A stretch of DNA of 64,000 nt. Source: CAILUG01 sp903844415. GTDB lineage: Bacteria; Pseudomonadota; Gammaproteobacteria; Pseudomonadales; Pseudohongiellaceae. The DNA lies in contig CANJTS010000006.1 in the NCBI GenBank assembly GCA_947477655.1, forward strand, positions 62,001-126,000, written 5' to 3'. The notes beneath the pieces are model-generated. The model did no database searches. It had not been told where the DNA came from and saw only the letters and a program-made list of their open reading frames with translations. Positions 9,701 through 18,021 of this stretch are shown here, piece by piece; within the stretch, counting starts at the first letter, position 1, and the number at the start of each line of letters is the position of its first letter. The position numbers were made by a program, and so were the translations under genes.

Positions 9701-10855
9701 TTACTGAGTGTTGACATTGCGAACTTCAGCGCCTTCTTCCGGCAATCCGTAAATATTGCCAGTGTTTTCGCGTGTTGGTACCGGCAATCCTTTGGCCAGC
9801 GCCTCTGCTACTTGCCGTTCAAATTCACGCTCACCACTCAAGGTATTGCGTACTGCACTATTGCCTTCATGGCAGGAATACTCGTACACCTGATAACCCG
9901 GCTGGCTTGTGATGGTAAATCTTAAAGTAAACGAATCAGTGTACGTTTTTGGATCATCGACAGTAATGTAATAATCGATCTGATCATTGTCTACGCGTGT
10001 CATACGTTCGGTAAGCACTAGATCTTCACTGTGCCGAATACCATTACCGTTACCACCAATACTAGTTCGGTCGGTAAAATTATGAGATTCAATAACTAGA
10101 GTCTCATTTTCCCAATGGGCGCGGGAATTGCCTAGGTACTGGCGAATCTCACCAGCGAGAAACGGTTTGTTATCTAATGGAATAATACGGGTATCGTGAA
10201 TCATTTCGTAGGATAGCACGACACTGTCAGGCGTCTGGATGATGCGCAACCCGTTCCCATACAGCACAGGCAAAATAGAGCCAACAATACCTCTGGTAAT
10301 ACAGCGATCGTACAAGGTGAAATCTTCTATCTTGGCAAAAGGACCGCTGCCAAACGTGCCGCGATCCCGCCCTGCTGCCCTGGCTAAAGCCAGTGGTGTC
10401 ATTTCTGGTATTTTGCCATTTGCTGGCTCCACTACTAATGAAGAATAGCCAAAAGTACGAATGCCATATTCATTTCTTAGAAAAGATTCATCGTTAGTGG
10501 CGCGATTCATGCTGGCCTGATCCCGACTAGCACGCTCAGCAAATTCTGCTGCTGTCAGTGACAGCCGATCACCGAATTGGGCAGGCCTGTCTCTGGGCAC
10601 ACCCCGCATGTCATCACTTGTCCAAATACCCTGCAGATCTGGATGACCCCACGATGTACGCGGACTTTTCCAATTAGTGTCGTTTCGGGATGCCGCCAAA
10701 GTTTCTGCCGGTTGTAAGCGTGCATTGTCTGGCGCACCTGCAACGAGAGGTTCACCTTCATTTACTAGTACCCCCTGCGCCATCACATATTTATTACTGA
10801 CCGCTGTTATAAGAGCCAGTGAAATGGCTAGAGACAGGCAGGATAGTTTTGTCAT
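9701..10855 (-). CDS. Exported GHWEGD-type protein, type B copy 1
   Basis: A 384-residue exported protein with a signal peptide (about 1-26, ending VMA) and an AGGAATAAAT ribosome site. Its features are SWGHPDLQGIWTSDDMRG, YDRCITRG (first conserved Cys), YEMIHDTRIIPL, a slightly altered signature AHWENETLVIES, TERMTR..D..IDYYITVDDP, and a C-terminal YEYSCHEGN (second conserved Cys). It is clearly paralogous to 42442-43623 over its full length. It converges with the A/DUF6152 pair. Secreted, function unknown. A relation to the shorter A, C and D types rests on the shared skeleton only. Confidence 0.82.
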   Translation of the reverse strand: MTKLSCLSLAISLALITAVSNKYVMAQGVLVNEGEPLVAGAPDNARLQPAETLAASRNDTNWKSPRTSWGHPDLQGIWTSDDMRGVPRDRPAQFGDRLSLTAAEFAERASRDQASMNRATNDESFLRNEYGIRTFGYSSLVVEPANGKIPEMTPLALARAAGRDRGTFGSGPFAKIEDFTLYDRCITRGIVGSILPVLYGNGLRIIQTPDSVVLSYEMIHDTRIIPLDNKPFLAGEIRQYLGNSRAHWENETLVIESHNFTDRTSIGGNGNGIRHSEDLVLTERMTRVDNDQIDYYITVDDPKTYTDSFTLRFTITSQPGYQVYEYSCHEGNSAVRNTLSGEREFERQVAEALAKGLPVPTRENTGNIYGLPEEGAEVRNVNTQ

Positions 10856-11051
10856 ATTTATTCCTGAATTACAGTTTTGAGCTTTTTATCTGTTGCCTGA
10901 TACTATTTGATACATTAATAAGAAGCCAGATGCCCTCGATAAAATTGGATGAATAATATAATTTAGCTGTTTTGTTTATTACCAAAAAATTTAATATATA
11001 GATTACACTGTGTTCAACAATTAAAATTATGGCACTGCCTGGGGATTTAGA

Positions 11052-12185
11052 ATGCTGATTGGTATTACGCTCGAAACCGCTGCTGGCGAGTCCCGTGTTG
11101 CAGCAACCCCAGAAACTGTAAAAAAATTTATTGCTGCTGGTCATCGTGTGTTGGTGGAAAAAAATGCGGGGCTATTGGCCAGCATTACCAACGAGGCTTT
11201 TCAAGCAGCGGGCGCAAACCTAGGCACAAGTGCCGAAGTATTTGCCACCCAATTGCTGCTTAAAGTTCGCGCCCCCACCGCCCAAGAACTTGCCAAAATT
11301 GCTGCGGGCACTGTTGTGGTTGGTATGCTCGATCCTTTTGATCAGACCAACATTGCTGCTATGGCCGCCCAAGGTCTTACTGCCTTTGCACTAGAAGCCG
11401 CACCCCGAACAACACGCGCACAATCAATCGATGTCTTGTCATCGCAGGCAAATATAGCCGGCTACAAAGCAGTACTGGTGGCGGCTTATCACTACCAACG
11501 TTTTATGCCTATGCTCATGACAGCTGCCGGCACCGTCAAAGCTGCTCGTGTACTGATTCTCGGTGCAGGAGTAGCAGGCTTACAGGCGATTGCAACTGCT
11601 CGACGTTTAGGCGCAGTGATTGAAGCATCGGATGTCAGACCTGCCGCCAAGGAACAAATTGAATCATTAGGCGCAAAATTTGTGGATGTACCGTTCGCCA
11701 CCGCAGAAGAGCGTGAAATTGCACAGGGGGTAGGCGGTTACGCGCGGCCCATGCCAGCGGCCTGGATGCAACGGCAAGCAGAATTAGTCGCTGAACGCGC
11801 CAAACAAGCCGATATCGTTATTACTACGGCCTTGATACCCGGAAGGAAAGCACCAACCCTTTTACACACCACCACCGTGATGCAAATGAAAGCTGGATCA
11901 GTAGTCGTAGATCTTGCAGCAGGCAAAGGCGAAAACGGTGCTGGTAACTGCCCATTAACAGAAGTAGACCAAGTAGTTATCAAACATGGCGTAACCTTGA
12001 TTGGCTATACCAACTTGGCAGGCATGGTTGCTGCTGATGCCTCCGCGCTTTATGCCCGCAATTTGCTGGATTTCGTCAAACTGATTATCGACAAAGATGC
12101 CGCGCTGGCTATCCCCGTTGATGATGACATTGTTAACGCTTGTTTGATGTGCAAAGGCGGACAAGTCTTACGCAGCAATTCTTAA
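11052..12185 (+). CDS. pntAA: NAD(P) transhydrogenase subunit alpha part 1 (NAD-binding domain)
   Basis: A 377-residue soluble domain I of proton-translocating transhydrogenase. It binds NAD(H) and exchanges hydride with the NADP-binding domain III of PntB at the inner membrane. It has the AlaDH/PNT layout: N-terminal catalytic half starting IGITLETAAGESRVA, then a Rossmann motif LILGAGVAGLQAI, the SDVRPAAKEQIESLGAKF loop, and the mobile-loop region GYTNLAG. The transmembrane part of the alpha subunit is a separate gene just downstream, the three-gene form seen in many bacteria rather than the two-gene E. coli form. First gene of pntAA-pntAB-pntB. Confidence 0.96.
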   Translation: MLIGITLETAAGESRVAATPETVKKFIAAGHRVLVEKNAGLLASITNEAFQAAGANLGTSAEVFATQLLLKVRAPTAQELAKIAAGTVVVGMLDPFDQTNIAAMAAQGLTAFALEAAPRTTRAQSIDVLSSQANIAGYKAVLVAAYHYQRFMPMLMTAAGTVKAARVLILGAGVAGLQAIATARRLGAVIEASDVRPAAKEQIESLGAKFVDVPFATAEEREIAQGVGGYARPMPAAWMQRQAELVAERAKQADIVITTALIPGRKAPTLLHTTTVMQMKAGSVVVDLAAGKGENGAGNCPLTEVDQVVIKHGVTLIGYTNLAGMVAADASALYARNLLDFVKLIIDKDAALAIPVDDDIVNACLMCKGGQVLRSNS

Positions 12186-12229
12186 ATAAGCCCATAGCAA
12201 CACCAACTACTAACACAACAGGAAAACTC

Positions 12230-12550
12230 ATGGATCTCATCATTAGTCACGGTGTCTACAACCTGATCATTTTTGTGCTGGCCATTTATGTTGGTTACCA
12301 CGTGGTGTGGAATGTGACCCCTGCTTTACACACGCCGTTAATGGCAGTTACCAATGCCATCAGTGCCATTATTATTGTGGGTGCCATGTTGGCTGCCGCA
12401 CTAACCGAAAGCCTCTTGGGTATTACCATGGGCACGTTTGCGGTAGCACTGGCTGCCGTTAATGTGTTTGGCGGATTTCTAGTAACACGCCGCATGTTGG
12501 AAATGTTCAGAAAAAAAACTAAAACTAAACAACCCGGTGATCAAGCATGA
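12230..12550 (+). CDS. pntAB: NAD(P) transhydrogenase subunit alpha part 2 (membrane domain)
   Basis: A 106-residue membrane protein with about three transmembrane helices, matching the separated membrane part of the alpha subunit. With PntB it forms the proton channel (domain II). I start at 12230 (MDLIISHGVYNL), directly after an AGGAAAA ribosome site, not at the longer frame opening at 12140, which would overlap pntAA. Its last codons overlap the pntB start (ATGA), indicating translational coupling. Confidence 0.95.
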   Translation: MDLIISHGVYNLIIFVLAIYVGYHVVWNVTPALHTPLMAVTNAISAIIIVGAMLAAALTESLLGITMGTFAVALAAVNVFGGFLVTRRMLEMFRKKTKTKQPGDQA

Positions 12551-13989
12551 GCATGAACGTAGTAACACTTTTGTATTTGCTTGCCTCTATTTGTTTTATT
12601 CAAGCTCTCAAGGGTTTATCGCACCCCACTTCATCTCTGCGTGGCTCTGTTTTTGGTATGGTCGGCATGGCGCTAGCGGTTGTAACAACACTTGGGCTGA
12701 TAGCAATGCTGGCTCCGTCATCTACAGCAGGTGGCTTGGGATTTGTACTGGCTGGTTTGGTGGTCGGCGGTAGCATAGGCGCTGTGATGGCTAAACGCGT
12801 TGAGATGACAAAAATGCCGGAATTGGTCGCCTTTATGCACAGCATGATTGGACTCGCGGCAACCTGTATCGCAGTGGCCGCCATTGCCGAACCACATGCA
12901 TTCAATATTGTGGAGGTTGGTCAGGCCATACCGCTTGGTAATCGACTCGAGCTGTTCATTGGTACTTTTGTAGGTGCAATTACTTTTTCTGGTTCAGTAA
13001 TCGCTTTTGGTAAATTGTCGGGCAATTACAAATTCCGCTTGTTTCAAGGCGCACCGGTAACCTTCAAAGGTCAGCATCTATTTAATTTATTGCTAGCCAT
13101 TGTCATGGTTGGGGCAGGCATAACGTTTGCTTTTGCTCCCGGCAGCGAACCAGCGTGGACACCTTTTATTATCATGGCGCTAGTCGCTTTTGTGCTGGGT
13201 GTATTAATCATCATTCCTATCGGTGGTGCAGATATGCCCGTGGTGGTGTCTATGCTCAATTCTTATTCAGGTTGGGCTGCCGCTGGTATTGGATTTTCAC
13301 TCAACAATTCTATGTTGATAGTAGCTGGTTCTTTGGTGGGATCGTCAGGTGCAATTTTGTCTTACATCATGTGCAAGGCCATGAATCGCTCATTTTTTAA
13401 TGTCATTTTAGGCGGTTTTGGCGGTACTGGTACAAGTGTTGCCAGCAATGGAGCGCAGGAACAACGACCTGTTAAAAGTGGTTCTGCTGATGACGCAGCC
13501 TTTCTGTTGCGCAATGCTGAAACAGTAATCATTGTTCCCGGTTATGGTCTGGCAGTAGCACGCGCTCAACATGCCTTGATGGAGCTTAGCGAAAAACTGA
13601 CCCATCACGGTGTAAATGTGAAATATGCAATTCATCCGGTCGCCGGCCGTATGCCCGGCCACATGAATGTATTACTCGCTGAAGCCGAAGTACCGTATGA
13701 ACAAGTCTTCGAAATGGAATCTATCAATAGTGAATTTGTGCAGGTGGATGTGGTGCTCGTGCTTGGCGCCAATGATGTGGTCAACCCGGCAGCACGTATT
13801 GCGGGCAGTCCTATTTACGGCATGCCGATTTTAGAAGCCTACAAAGCAAAAACGGTCATCGTTAACAAACGCTCTATGGCATCAGGTTATGCCGGTCTTG
13901 ATAACGAACTTTTTTACATGGATAAAACCATGATGGTGTTTGGTGATGCCAAAAAAGTGATTGAGCAGATGTTAAAAGCTGTAGAGTAA
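12547..13989 (+). CDS. pntB: NAD(P) transhydrogenase subunit beta
   Basis: A 480-residue protein: an N-terminal membrane region of about eight helices followed by the NADP-binding domain III from about residue 300. The latter shows VIIVPGYGLAVARAQHA, the KYAIHPVAGRMPGHMNVLLAEA segment, and LVLGANDVVNPAA. It uses the proton gradient to make NADPH from NADH. The start overlaps the pntAB stop by four bases. No clear hairpin terminator follows; a T-run lies at about 14011-14018 and then a tandem repeat. Confidence 0.97.
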   Translation: MSMNVVTLLYLLASICFIQALKGLSHPTSSLRGSVFGMVGMALAVVTTLGLIAMLAPSSTAGGLGFVLAGLVVGGSIGAVMAKRVEMTKMPELVAFMHSMIGLAATCIAVAAIAEPHAFNIVEVGQAIPLGNRLELFIGTFVGAITFSGSVIAFGKLSGNYKFRLFQGAPVTFKGQHLFNLLLAIVMVGAGITFAFAPGSEPAWTPFIIMALVAFVLGVLIIIPIGGADMPVVVSMLNSYSGWAAAGIGFSLNNSMLIVAGSLVGSSGAILSYIMCKAMNRSFFNVILGGFGGTGTSVASNGAQEQRPVKSGSADDAAFLLRNAETVIIVPGYGLAVARAQHALMELSEKLTHHGVNVKYAIHPVAGRMPGHMNVLLAEAEVPYEQVFEMESINSEFVQVDVVLVLGANDVVNPAARIAGSPIYGMPILEAYKAKTVIVNKRSMASGYAGLDNELFYMDKTMMVFGDAKKVIEQMLKAVE

Positions 13990-14021
13990 ATTACGATTAA
14001 ATAGGGTGTGTTTTTTTTGGC

Positions 14022-14073
14022 GCTAGTAGTACCGGCTAATAGTGCCGGCTAGTAGTACCGGCTAGTAGTACCG
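14022..14073. repeat. 13-base tandem repeat, four units
   Basis: The unit GCTAGTAGTACCG occurs four times head to tail (14022, 14035, 14048, 14061; the second copy has two changes), followed by a decayed fifth copy. It is non-coding and lies between the convergent pntB and DUF167 genes. Each junction CCGGCTAG also gives short self-complementary sequence. Confidence 0.95.
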
Positions 14074-14148
14074 GCTGATAAGCCTGCCTAACTGCCACCA
14101 AAGACTTTAAACCATAAATTAAGTAAGCCAATCTCCGCGTTTTTATTA

Positions 14149-14166
14149 ACCGACAATAGTGTCGGT
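14149..14166. repeat. Short inverted repeat downstream of pntB and the DUF167 gene
   Basis: ACCGAC and GTCGGT flank a six-base spacer. There is no T-run on either side, so this is at best a weak transcript end or a protein site. Confidence 0.5.
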
Positions 14167-14202
14167 AGATCACTTAATATTTTAAATAAAGAAGCAGTAC
14201 GC

Positions 14203-14439
14203 TTATTTTTGCAGCTCTACTTTTATTAGTTTTGTGCGGCCGGTGGCACCAGTCTTAATTGTTACTTCTGTTTTTTTGCACTGAAATTTCTCTGCAACAA
14301 GGGCCACCAACTCTTCATTAGCTTTTCCATCGACGGGTGCCGACTTCAGCTTGGCGACCCACGTTCCATTTTCAGCCTGGGTTAGCTGCGACACGTTGGC
14401 GCGAGGCTTCACCTTGACCTGAAGTATTACAGCGACCAT
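14203..14439 (-). CDS. DUF167 (YggU-type) small protein
   Basis: A 78-residue protein of the DUF167 family, full length. It has the usual pattern: V-VKPRANVS near the start, APVDGKANEELVALVAEKF in the centre, and a KTGATGRTKLIKVE end. The family is small, cytosolic and of unknown function; in other bacteria it is often near yggT and proC, but not here. It lies 69 bases downstream of the MFS carrier gene on the same strand. Confidence 0.92.
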   Translation of the reverse strand: MVAVILQVKVKPRANVSQLTQAENGTWVAKLKSAPVDGKANEELVALVAEKFQCKKTEVTIKTGATGRTKLIKVELQK

Positions 14440-14508
14440 TTCTTATCTGTTATCTGCTGCCTAACCGTTTATAACAAAGACTTGCGGCCTATAAATTTCT
14501 GACCGTGT

Positions 14509-16203
14509 TTATAAGCCCTCTTTCATATGATGTTTATACGCCACCGCTTTCATGGTGGCATTACTTACCAAGCCAATCGCTAACAGTACTGCCATTAAAT
14601 ACATGGTGCTATTGTATAGACTCGGGGTTGGGTCAATGGTGCCAGCAGGTGCGATCTCCATTAAGCGCGCAATGGTGACCGTACGCGCTGCAACCAGTTG
14701 TTCAAGTTGATCAATACCTGCACCAAACTGGCTTTGGAAAGAGGCCGGGTCTACTTTAGCAACAAGCTCGGTAATTGCTTTGGCCACTGCCGATTGCCGA
14801 AGTGAGGTTATGGCAAGTGGCCCAACTACACCGGCGATACTCCAGGCTGTCAGTAAGCGGCCGTGAATACCGCCGACAAATTTAGTGCCGAATACATCCG
14901 CAAGGTAGGCCGGGATTGTGGCAAAGCCGCCGCCATACATGGTGAAGATAAACATCGTTGCACCATAGAACAACACCAGCCAGGTGACACCGGGATTTAC
15001 ACTGACTTGAGTGGCTGCATACGGCACTGAGCAATAGAGCACTATGCCAAGTGCAAAAAATATCCAGTAAGTGTTTTTACGCCCAATGTAGTCGGAAGCG
15101 CTGGCCCAGATAAAACGTCCAGCCATGTTGAACACACTGATCATGCTCACATACGTTGCAGCAAAGGCCCCGTCAACAATAGTAGGCAAAGTGGTTCCGA
15201 AAATTTCACTCATCATGGTACTCGCCACTCCCAACACACCAATACCGGCCGAGACGTTCATGCACAACACAATCCATAGTTGATAAAACTGTGGCGTCTT
15301 CAACGCTTCATCAATATCAACGTTGTGTAGGGTGATGAGGTGTTTTTGTTCATCCACTTCCTTGGGGGGCGTCCACTTTTCCGGTTTCCAGTCGGCTGCA
15401 GGTATCCGATAGGAAAACGCTGCTATTAACATGATCACGAAGTAGAGTAATCCCAACACCACAAATGTTTGGGCAATACCGATGGAACCGGTGCCTACTA
15501 CATATACGCCCTCTGCGCCTTTAACCATCATGCTCGCCACATCGCTGGCACCAATAACCACCACTTCGAGTTGCTGACCTGCGCGCTCCACAAAACGTCG
15601 GCCTGCTTCAGTCACAAGATTGACCTGATCGACAGTGCCCAGATATTCCGGCGCTGAGTAAAACAGTTGCATGCAATAACGTTTGAGCGGCGCGCCAATA
15701 ATCGCGCCACCACCAAAACCCATAATGGCCATACCCGTAGCCATGCCACGGTGGTCGGGAAACCAGCGAATGAGCGTGCTTACTGGCGAAACATAACCGA
15801 GACCCAAACCACAACCGCCGATCACGCCATAACCAAAATAAAGTAACCAAAGCTGATGAGTCAGGATGCCTAAACTACCAATTAGGTAACCACCCCCCCA
15901 GCAACAAGCGGCAACTACACCGACCATGCGAGGCCCCACCTGTTCCAGCCAACGCCCAGCAAAAGCTGCAGAAAGTCCAAGAAAAACAATGGCTACAGAA
16001 AATATCCAGGTTACATCCTGAAGGCTCCAATCATTAGCAGACGGTGCTACCACCCCAAATGCACGAGTCAACGCTGGATTGTAAATACTCCAGGCATATA
16101 CTGAGCCTATACACAAATGAATGGCGATTGATGCCGGGGGTACCAACCAGCGGTTGAAGCCGGGCTTGGCGATGATACGGTCTTTACTTAATATGCCTGG
16201 CAT
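14509..16203 (-). CDS. OxlT-like MFS carrier (oxalate/formate antiporter family)
   Basis: A 564-residue inner-membrane carrier with about twelve helices. The N-terminal IHLCIGSVYAWSIYNPAL, the GGCGLGLGYVSPVSTLIRWFPDHRGMATG loop and the second-half NMAGRFIWASASDYIGRKN motif are typical of the OxlT group of the major facilitator superfamily. It is longer than classic OxlT because of an extended segment between helices 6 and 7 (about residues 175-300). The substrate is probably a small carboxylate, but cannot be named. The start has AGGTAAGACAG just before it, a few bases after the end of the reading frame that extends the upstream gene beyond its amber codon. Confidence 0.9.
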   Translation of the reverse strand: MPGILSKDRIIAKPGFNRWLVPPASIAIHLCIGSVYAWSIYNPALTRAFGVVAPSANDWSLQDVTWIFSVAIVFLGLSAAFAGRWLEQVGPRMVGVVAACCWGGGYLIGSLGILTHQLWLLYFGYGVIGGCGLGLGYVSPVSTLIRWFPDHRGMATGMAIMGFGGGAIIGAPLKRYCMQLFYSAPEYLGTVDQVNLVTEAGRRFVERAGQQLEVVVIGASDVASMMVKGAEGVYVVGTGSIGIAQTFVVLGLLYFVIMLIAAFSYRIPAADWKPEKWTPPKEVDEQKHLITLHNVDIDEALKTPQFYQLWIVLCMNVSAGIGVLGVASTMMSEIFGTTLPTIVDGAFAATYVSMISVFNMAGRFIWASASDYIGRKNTYWIFFALGIVLYCSVPYAATQVSVNPGVTWLVLFYGATMFIFTMYGGGFATIPAYLADVFGTKFVGGIHGRLLTAWSIAGVVGPLAITSLRQSAVAKAITELVAKVDPASFQSQFGAGIDQLEQLVAARTVTIARLMEIAPAGTIDPTPSLYNSTMYLMAVLLAIGLVSNATMKAVAYKHHMKEGL

Positions 16204-16208
16204 CTGTC

Positions 16209-16307
16209 TTACCTGAAAAAGCTGTCATAGGCGATTTTGCTGAAGGCTGCGTTATTGACGAAGCCGTCCTGCGGGTAATCGCGGTTGGGTTGTATGGTCG
16301 GCAGATA
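16209..16307 (-). pseudogene. Coding-like C-terminal extension behind an in-frame amber codon
   Basis: After the TAG (16308-16310) of the upstream gene the same frame stays open for 32 codons to a TAA at 16209-16211. The translation looks like real protein (it contains NRDYPQDGFVNNAAF and ends YDSFFR), and the distal TAA would sit five bases from the next gene's start. It is probably the cut-off end of the exported protein encoded just before it. Confidence 0.55.
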
Positions 16308-17057
16308 CTATTCGTTGAACAAGCGCAGCCGTGCCTCGCCAGTTTCCGGATCAGCGAATTCTCGGTTGTTTTCACACACATATTCATACAATTTGTAATC
16401 GTCGCGGCGGGTGTACATCCAGCTCCACTGCCAGGGGCCGGTCAAATATTCGGGGTCGGTTACTGTAACTTCATCTATCATGTGATTGGTATCAAGCAAA
16501 TAAATGCGCTCAGAAATCCGCATGGCAGGCGAATGTGGCACGTTGCGAAACATGACATAATCTTTGATGCCAACGGTATCAACCACCAACGTTTCATCCT
16601 CCCACTTTGCCACCGAATGCCCCCAAAAACGCGGCTCGGCGTCTTCCCACGCGAGAGGTTCACCGGCAAGATAAATACGGCGCACCTGCGAGTAGGCTTC
16701 CTGGATAATGGTGATCTGGCCACGGCTTGCCATGACCTCCATTGGAAACATGCCCTGCATCATGGCAGGCATTCCATCGGGAATGCATTGGGTGTAACCG
16801 GATGCGATGGGCTCACCACGCGCATCAGCAGCGGCCAGAGTGGCACGCAGCGTACGCCAATCCTCGAGAAATTCGGGTTTAAGCGGGGGGTCGGGGATCG
16901 GTGCGGGTGGTTCCAGCGTCCGCTCTTGCGGGTCTACCTGTCCAGGATAAGCAAACCATTTACCATCAATGCCAACTGCCTCTGCAGCTTGCAGGGCAGG
17001 CACAACCAATCCTGCAAGGGCTAGTGCTGTTAAGAGTTTGCTGCTGGTCTTGTGCAT
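16308..17057 (-). CDS. Exported GHWEGD-type protein, type C (amber-shortened)
   Basis: A 249-residue exported protein with signal peptide (about 1-25, ending LQAAEA) and AGGAAAA ribosome site. It carries the shared skeleton: YTQCIPDGMPAMMQ (first Cys), WGHSVAKWEDETLVVDTVGI in place of GHWEGDTLVV, SERIYLLDTNHMIDEVTVTDPEYLTGPWQW, and LYEYVCENN (second Cys). It ends at a TAG after RLRLFNE, but the frame continues coding-like for 32 codons to TAA at 16209. The stop may be a recent nonsense mutation or sequencing error; the core domain is complete either way. A DUF6152 gene lies 95 bases upstream on the same strand. Confidence 0.8.
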   Translation of the reverse strand: MHKTSSKLLTALALAGLVVPALQAAEAVGIDGKWFAYPGQVDPQERTLEPPAPIPDPPLKPEFLEDWRTLRATLAAADARGEPIASGYTQCIPDGMPAMMQGMFPMEVMASRGQITIIQEAYSQVRRIYLAGEPLAWEDAEPRFWGHSVAKWEDETLVVDTVGIKDYVMFRNVPHSPAMRISERIYLLDTNHMIDEVTVTDPEYLTGPWQWSWMYTRRDDYKLYEYVCENNREFADPETGEARLRLFNE

Positions 17058-17075
17058 ATTATTTTCCTCACCTAC

Positions 17076-17107
17076 GTTTCCGGGTTTCTGGGTTTCCGGG
17101 TTTCCGC
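17076..17107. repeat. 8-base tandem repeat, four units
   Basis: GTTTCCGG is repeated four times (third-last base changes to TGG in unit two and the last unit ends CGC). It lies between the DUF6152 gene and the type C gene, just upstream of the latter's ribosome site. Confidence 0.9.
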
Positions 17108-17152
17108 ACCAAGCACAGCGGTGTTTATTCGTTGTGTTGCGCCGTGGTTCTT

Positions 17153-17572
17153 CTATTGGATGTTGGGTAAACCGGCCGGCCCACCATTTCCCATCTTGGT
17201 GCCGTCGGGCAATGTGACTTGTTTGAGCAAAGCCCCTGGTTGACCCGAGCGCAGAGGACCGACAATGACGGTAATTTCATCGCCCGGCTTGATCATGTTG
17301 AATTTCCAGCCGATGCGGCCAAGAATGCTGATGTTGGCACATTCAATCGTCCAGCTTTTGGTAAGACCATCGCTACCCACTACATCCAACTCGATGTACA
17401 CATGGGGGTTAGTCCAGTCGAATTGAGAAACCTTGCCTGTCATCTTGACCTGGTTTTGACTGTCGAACATGGCAAAGGAATGATGGGCTGCTGCATTGGG
17501 AACCCAATGCATACACAGAACCAATATTAGGTAGGCCTTAAACCGGGGAGCGAGCCGAGCTCGTGCGTTCAT
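17153..17572 (-). CDS. Exported DUF6152 protein, copy 2
   Basis: A 139-residue exported DUF6152-type protein. The leader (about 1-29) ends NAAA directly before His30-His31 (HHSFAMFDS), so the mature N-terminus is predicted to be His-His. FDWTNPHVYIELDVVG carries the conserved NPH, followed by W-IECANISILGRIGWKFNMIKPGDEI. It is more divergent than copies 1, 3 and 5, lacking the typical GAPxxLxRRGW wording. It has a GAGG ribosome site and precedes the type C exported gene, so the DUF6152/GHWEGD pairing holds here too. Confidence 0.82.
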   Translation of the reverse strand: MNARARLAPRFKAYLILVLCMHWVPNAAAHHSFAMFDSQNQVKMTGKVSQFDWTNPHVYIELDVVGSDGLTKSWTIECANISILGRIGWKFNMIKPGDEITVIVGPLRSGQPGALLKQVTLPDGTKMGNGGPAGLPNIQ

Positions 17573-18021
17573 GGTGAGCCTCTTGTTTTATTATTGCGGC
17601 CGATGAATTGGGCTGAGCATAAACCAGACAATCCATCAGGGCAACGAGACACAACTGGAAGTTTTGGTTTAAAAAAATTTGACTTGGACGGCACGGGTGA
17701 TGGCGGCTCGATGCAGTGGCTTACCGCATAACTAGAACCGCTACATGCCACGCTAAAGCGTTCAGTTGTGCTCGCCAGTCAGCAAACCACCCCGATACTT
17801 GGGATAGGCAAATTTTTAATTTACCCAGCAAAATGTCAGAAAAAAGGAAGCCAGCACCTACAATTCTTCGCGCCTTGGAAGGCTTATTCAAAGGGTGGTA
17901 TTGTCTAAACAAACATGGTTATATTCTAAAGCAATTAGCAGTTTTGTAAGCGCTCTTTTTAAAGGTTTACTCCGCAACACCGAGCCTTGTTAACCACATT
18001 TTATGGACCGCAATCTGTTGT
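17573..18021. other. Divergent intergenic region, no gene seen
   Basis: These 449 bases separate the minus-strand DUF6152 gene from the plus-strand VWA operon and must hold both promoters. A TATATT at 17920-17925 could be a -10 element for the operon, but no good -35 is spaced correctly. The open frames here have no recognisable protein features. Confidence 0.6.

Noticed and set aside
14022..14073. Tandem repeat as a possible CRISPR array
   Set aside because: Units are 13 bases with no spacers and no cas genes nearby.
17716..17949. Open frame of 77 codons in the intergenic region
   Set aside because: No ribosome site, no recognisable domain, and it lies in the divergent promoter region.
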